Source: Litchfieldella rifensis (GTDB lineage Bacteria > Pseudomonadota > Gammaproteobacteria > Pseudomonadales > Halomonadaceae). From it: DNA of 64,000 nt. The notes beneath the pieces are model-generated. The model did not search any database, had not been told where the DNA came from, and was given only the letters and a program-made list of their open reading frames with translations. Location of the stretch: contig NZ_JBHRUG010000019.1 in assembly GCF_042646605.1 (NCBI RefSeq), forward strand, positions 186,001 to 250,000, given 5' to 3'. Of the stretch, positions 63,291 through 64,000 are shown piece after piece (the stretch's first letter is position 1; the number at the start of each line of letters is the position of its first letter). The position numbers and the translations under genes were made by a program.

Positions 63291-63758
63291 TCAAGGCGCT
63301 GGCCCCGCGGCACCAAGGAAGTGCTCCTGCCAGTAGGAGATATCCAGTGGCACGCTGACCACCTCGCGGCCTCGGCCAGGGGCGTGAATCATCTGTCGGT
63401 TGCCTTGGTAGATGCCCACGTGGGTGGCCTTGCTGCGCGAACCGAAGAACAGCAGGTCGCCGGGACGGGCCTCGTCGACACTCGGCAATTCACGGAACTG
63501 CTGCGCGGCGGTACGTGGCACAGGAATGCCCGCGGCGCGATAAGTCATTTCCACCAGCCCCGAACAGTCCAGACCCTGCGAGGTATTGCCGCCGAAGCGG
63601 TACGGCGTGCCCAGCGCCTGCTTGGCATTGGCCAGGATCAGGGCGCGCTCGATGGAAAGGTTGGTGGAGGCATCCGTCGTATCGTGGGTGGCAATGCCCC
63701 GGCTGGCGCAACCCGAGATCGCTACGGCCAGCAACAGGCCGACGAGCCACAGGCGCAT
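63291..63758 (-). CDS. NlpC/P60 (C40) cell-wall peptidase, lipoprotein
   Basis: A 155-residue lipoprotein endopeptidase. Start taken at 63758, giving a standard signal MRLWLVGLLLAVAISGC with lipobox AISGC; an ATG at 63794 is the alternative. Active-site Cys in GLDCSGLVE, His in ATHVGIYQGN, and third residue His in MIHAPG. It should cut peptidoglycan stem peptides in the periplasm, like Spr/MepS. Confidence 0.9.
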   Translation of the reverse strand: MRLWLVGLLLAVAISGCASRGIATHDTTDASTNLSIERALILANAKQALGTPYRFGGNTSQGLDCSGLVEMTYRAAGIPVPRTAAQQFRELPSVDEARPGDLLFFGSRSKATHVGIYQGNRQMIHAPGRGREVVSVPLDISYWQEHFLGAAGPAP

Positions 63759-63804
63759 GCTGAAGAGCGATGTTCGCGTCCAGAGCAATCGCATCGGCGG
63801 TTCG

Positions 63805-64000
63805 TCAGGCCAGTTTGCGAGAGTGGGCCGCCGGTGTGGCCGGTTGGGCGCGAAGGTGCAGATGTACGGCACAGGCGACTCGCAGCATGGAAGCCAGGTT
63901 GGGTACCACCCCCCTGTCCTCGATGACCTCGGCATGCAGCTGACTGATGAATTGCGCCGCCGACATGCCCTGCTCCGAGGCCAGGGTTTCGAGAATCTCC
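63805..64000 (-). CDS. Ribbon-helix-helix domain protein, 5' partial
   Basis: The last 64 residues of a protein whose start lies beyond the window: EILETLASEQGMSAAQFISQ, LHAEVIEDRGVVPNLASMLR, VACAVHLHLR. The pattern matches the RHH_4 ribbon-helix-helix family, small DNA-binding proteins. It stops 46 bases before the NlpC/P60 start on the same strand. Confidence 0.7.
   Translation of the reverse strand, partial: EILETLASEQGMSAAQFISQLHAEVIEDRGVVPNLASMLRVACAVHLHLRAQPATPAAHSRKLA

Overview
The window is high-GC, densely packed gammaproteobacterial DNA. The gene families and their order (TRAP transporter with VanX-type dipeptidase, tdh-kbl, a carnitine-degradation operon ordered as in Pseudomonas, LemA/TPM, IorAB/XdhC) suggest a Halomonas-like member of the Halomonadaceae. 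That taxonomic guess is inference. I see no rRNA, tRNA, integrase, complete insertion sequence or CRISPR array. A 68-base run of N at 31187-31254 shows that this is draft sequence.

Left part (1-20.7 kb): the end of a TRAP transporter with a D-Ala-D-Ala dipeptidase; a short membrane ORF with its own terminator; an S9 oligopeptidase; a cupin regulator divergent from tdh-kbl (threonine to glycine plus acetyl-CoA). A graveyard at 8.7-9.8 kb holds fragments of an aldo/keto reductase, an S9 peptidase, a BCCT transporter and an AraC regulator. Then come an Fe(II)/2OG hydroxylase divergent from an exported Gly-Gly-Glu repeat protein, a carnitine operon (hydrolase-cdhB-cdhA-cdhC) whose cdhC carries a one-base frameshift, a LemA/TPM operon, two small envelope proteins, an FMN reductase and a D,D-carboxypeptidase with a SPOR domain.

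Middle (20.3-36 kb): an orphan type VI secretion effector island (hcp, decayed vgrG, DUF4123 adaptor, DUF3304 protein, Tle1-like lipase). Upstream of hcp lies what looks like a complete sigma-54 control region: a -24/-12 element, an IHF consensus and three phased GGCAA-N4-TTGCC palindromes. Next are a peptide/opine/nickel-type ABC operon, an IorAB-type molybdenum hydroxylase with XdhC and an AraC regulator, and an EamA transporter.

Right part (36.07-61.92 kb): one unbroken minus-strand operon of 21 genes encoding an extracellular contractile injection system (eCIS): sheath, single tube, T4-type baseplate protein, DUF4255 cap protein, AAA+ ATPase, split Afp7- and Afp8-like spike/hub proteins, PAAR-like tip, gp25, two large baseplate proteins, a gpI-like protein and a large DUF6519 protein. 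In its middle lies a probable payload module: two DUF4157 proteins, each with a second HExxH motif and both ending in nearly the same 15-residue C-terminal tail, next to an OmpA-domain protein without a signal peptide. This module is the most likely undescribed biology here. A radical SAM enzyme, a NlpC/P60 lipoprotein and a partial ribbon-helix-helix protein close the window.
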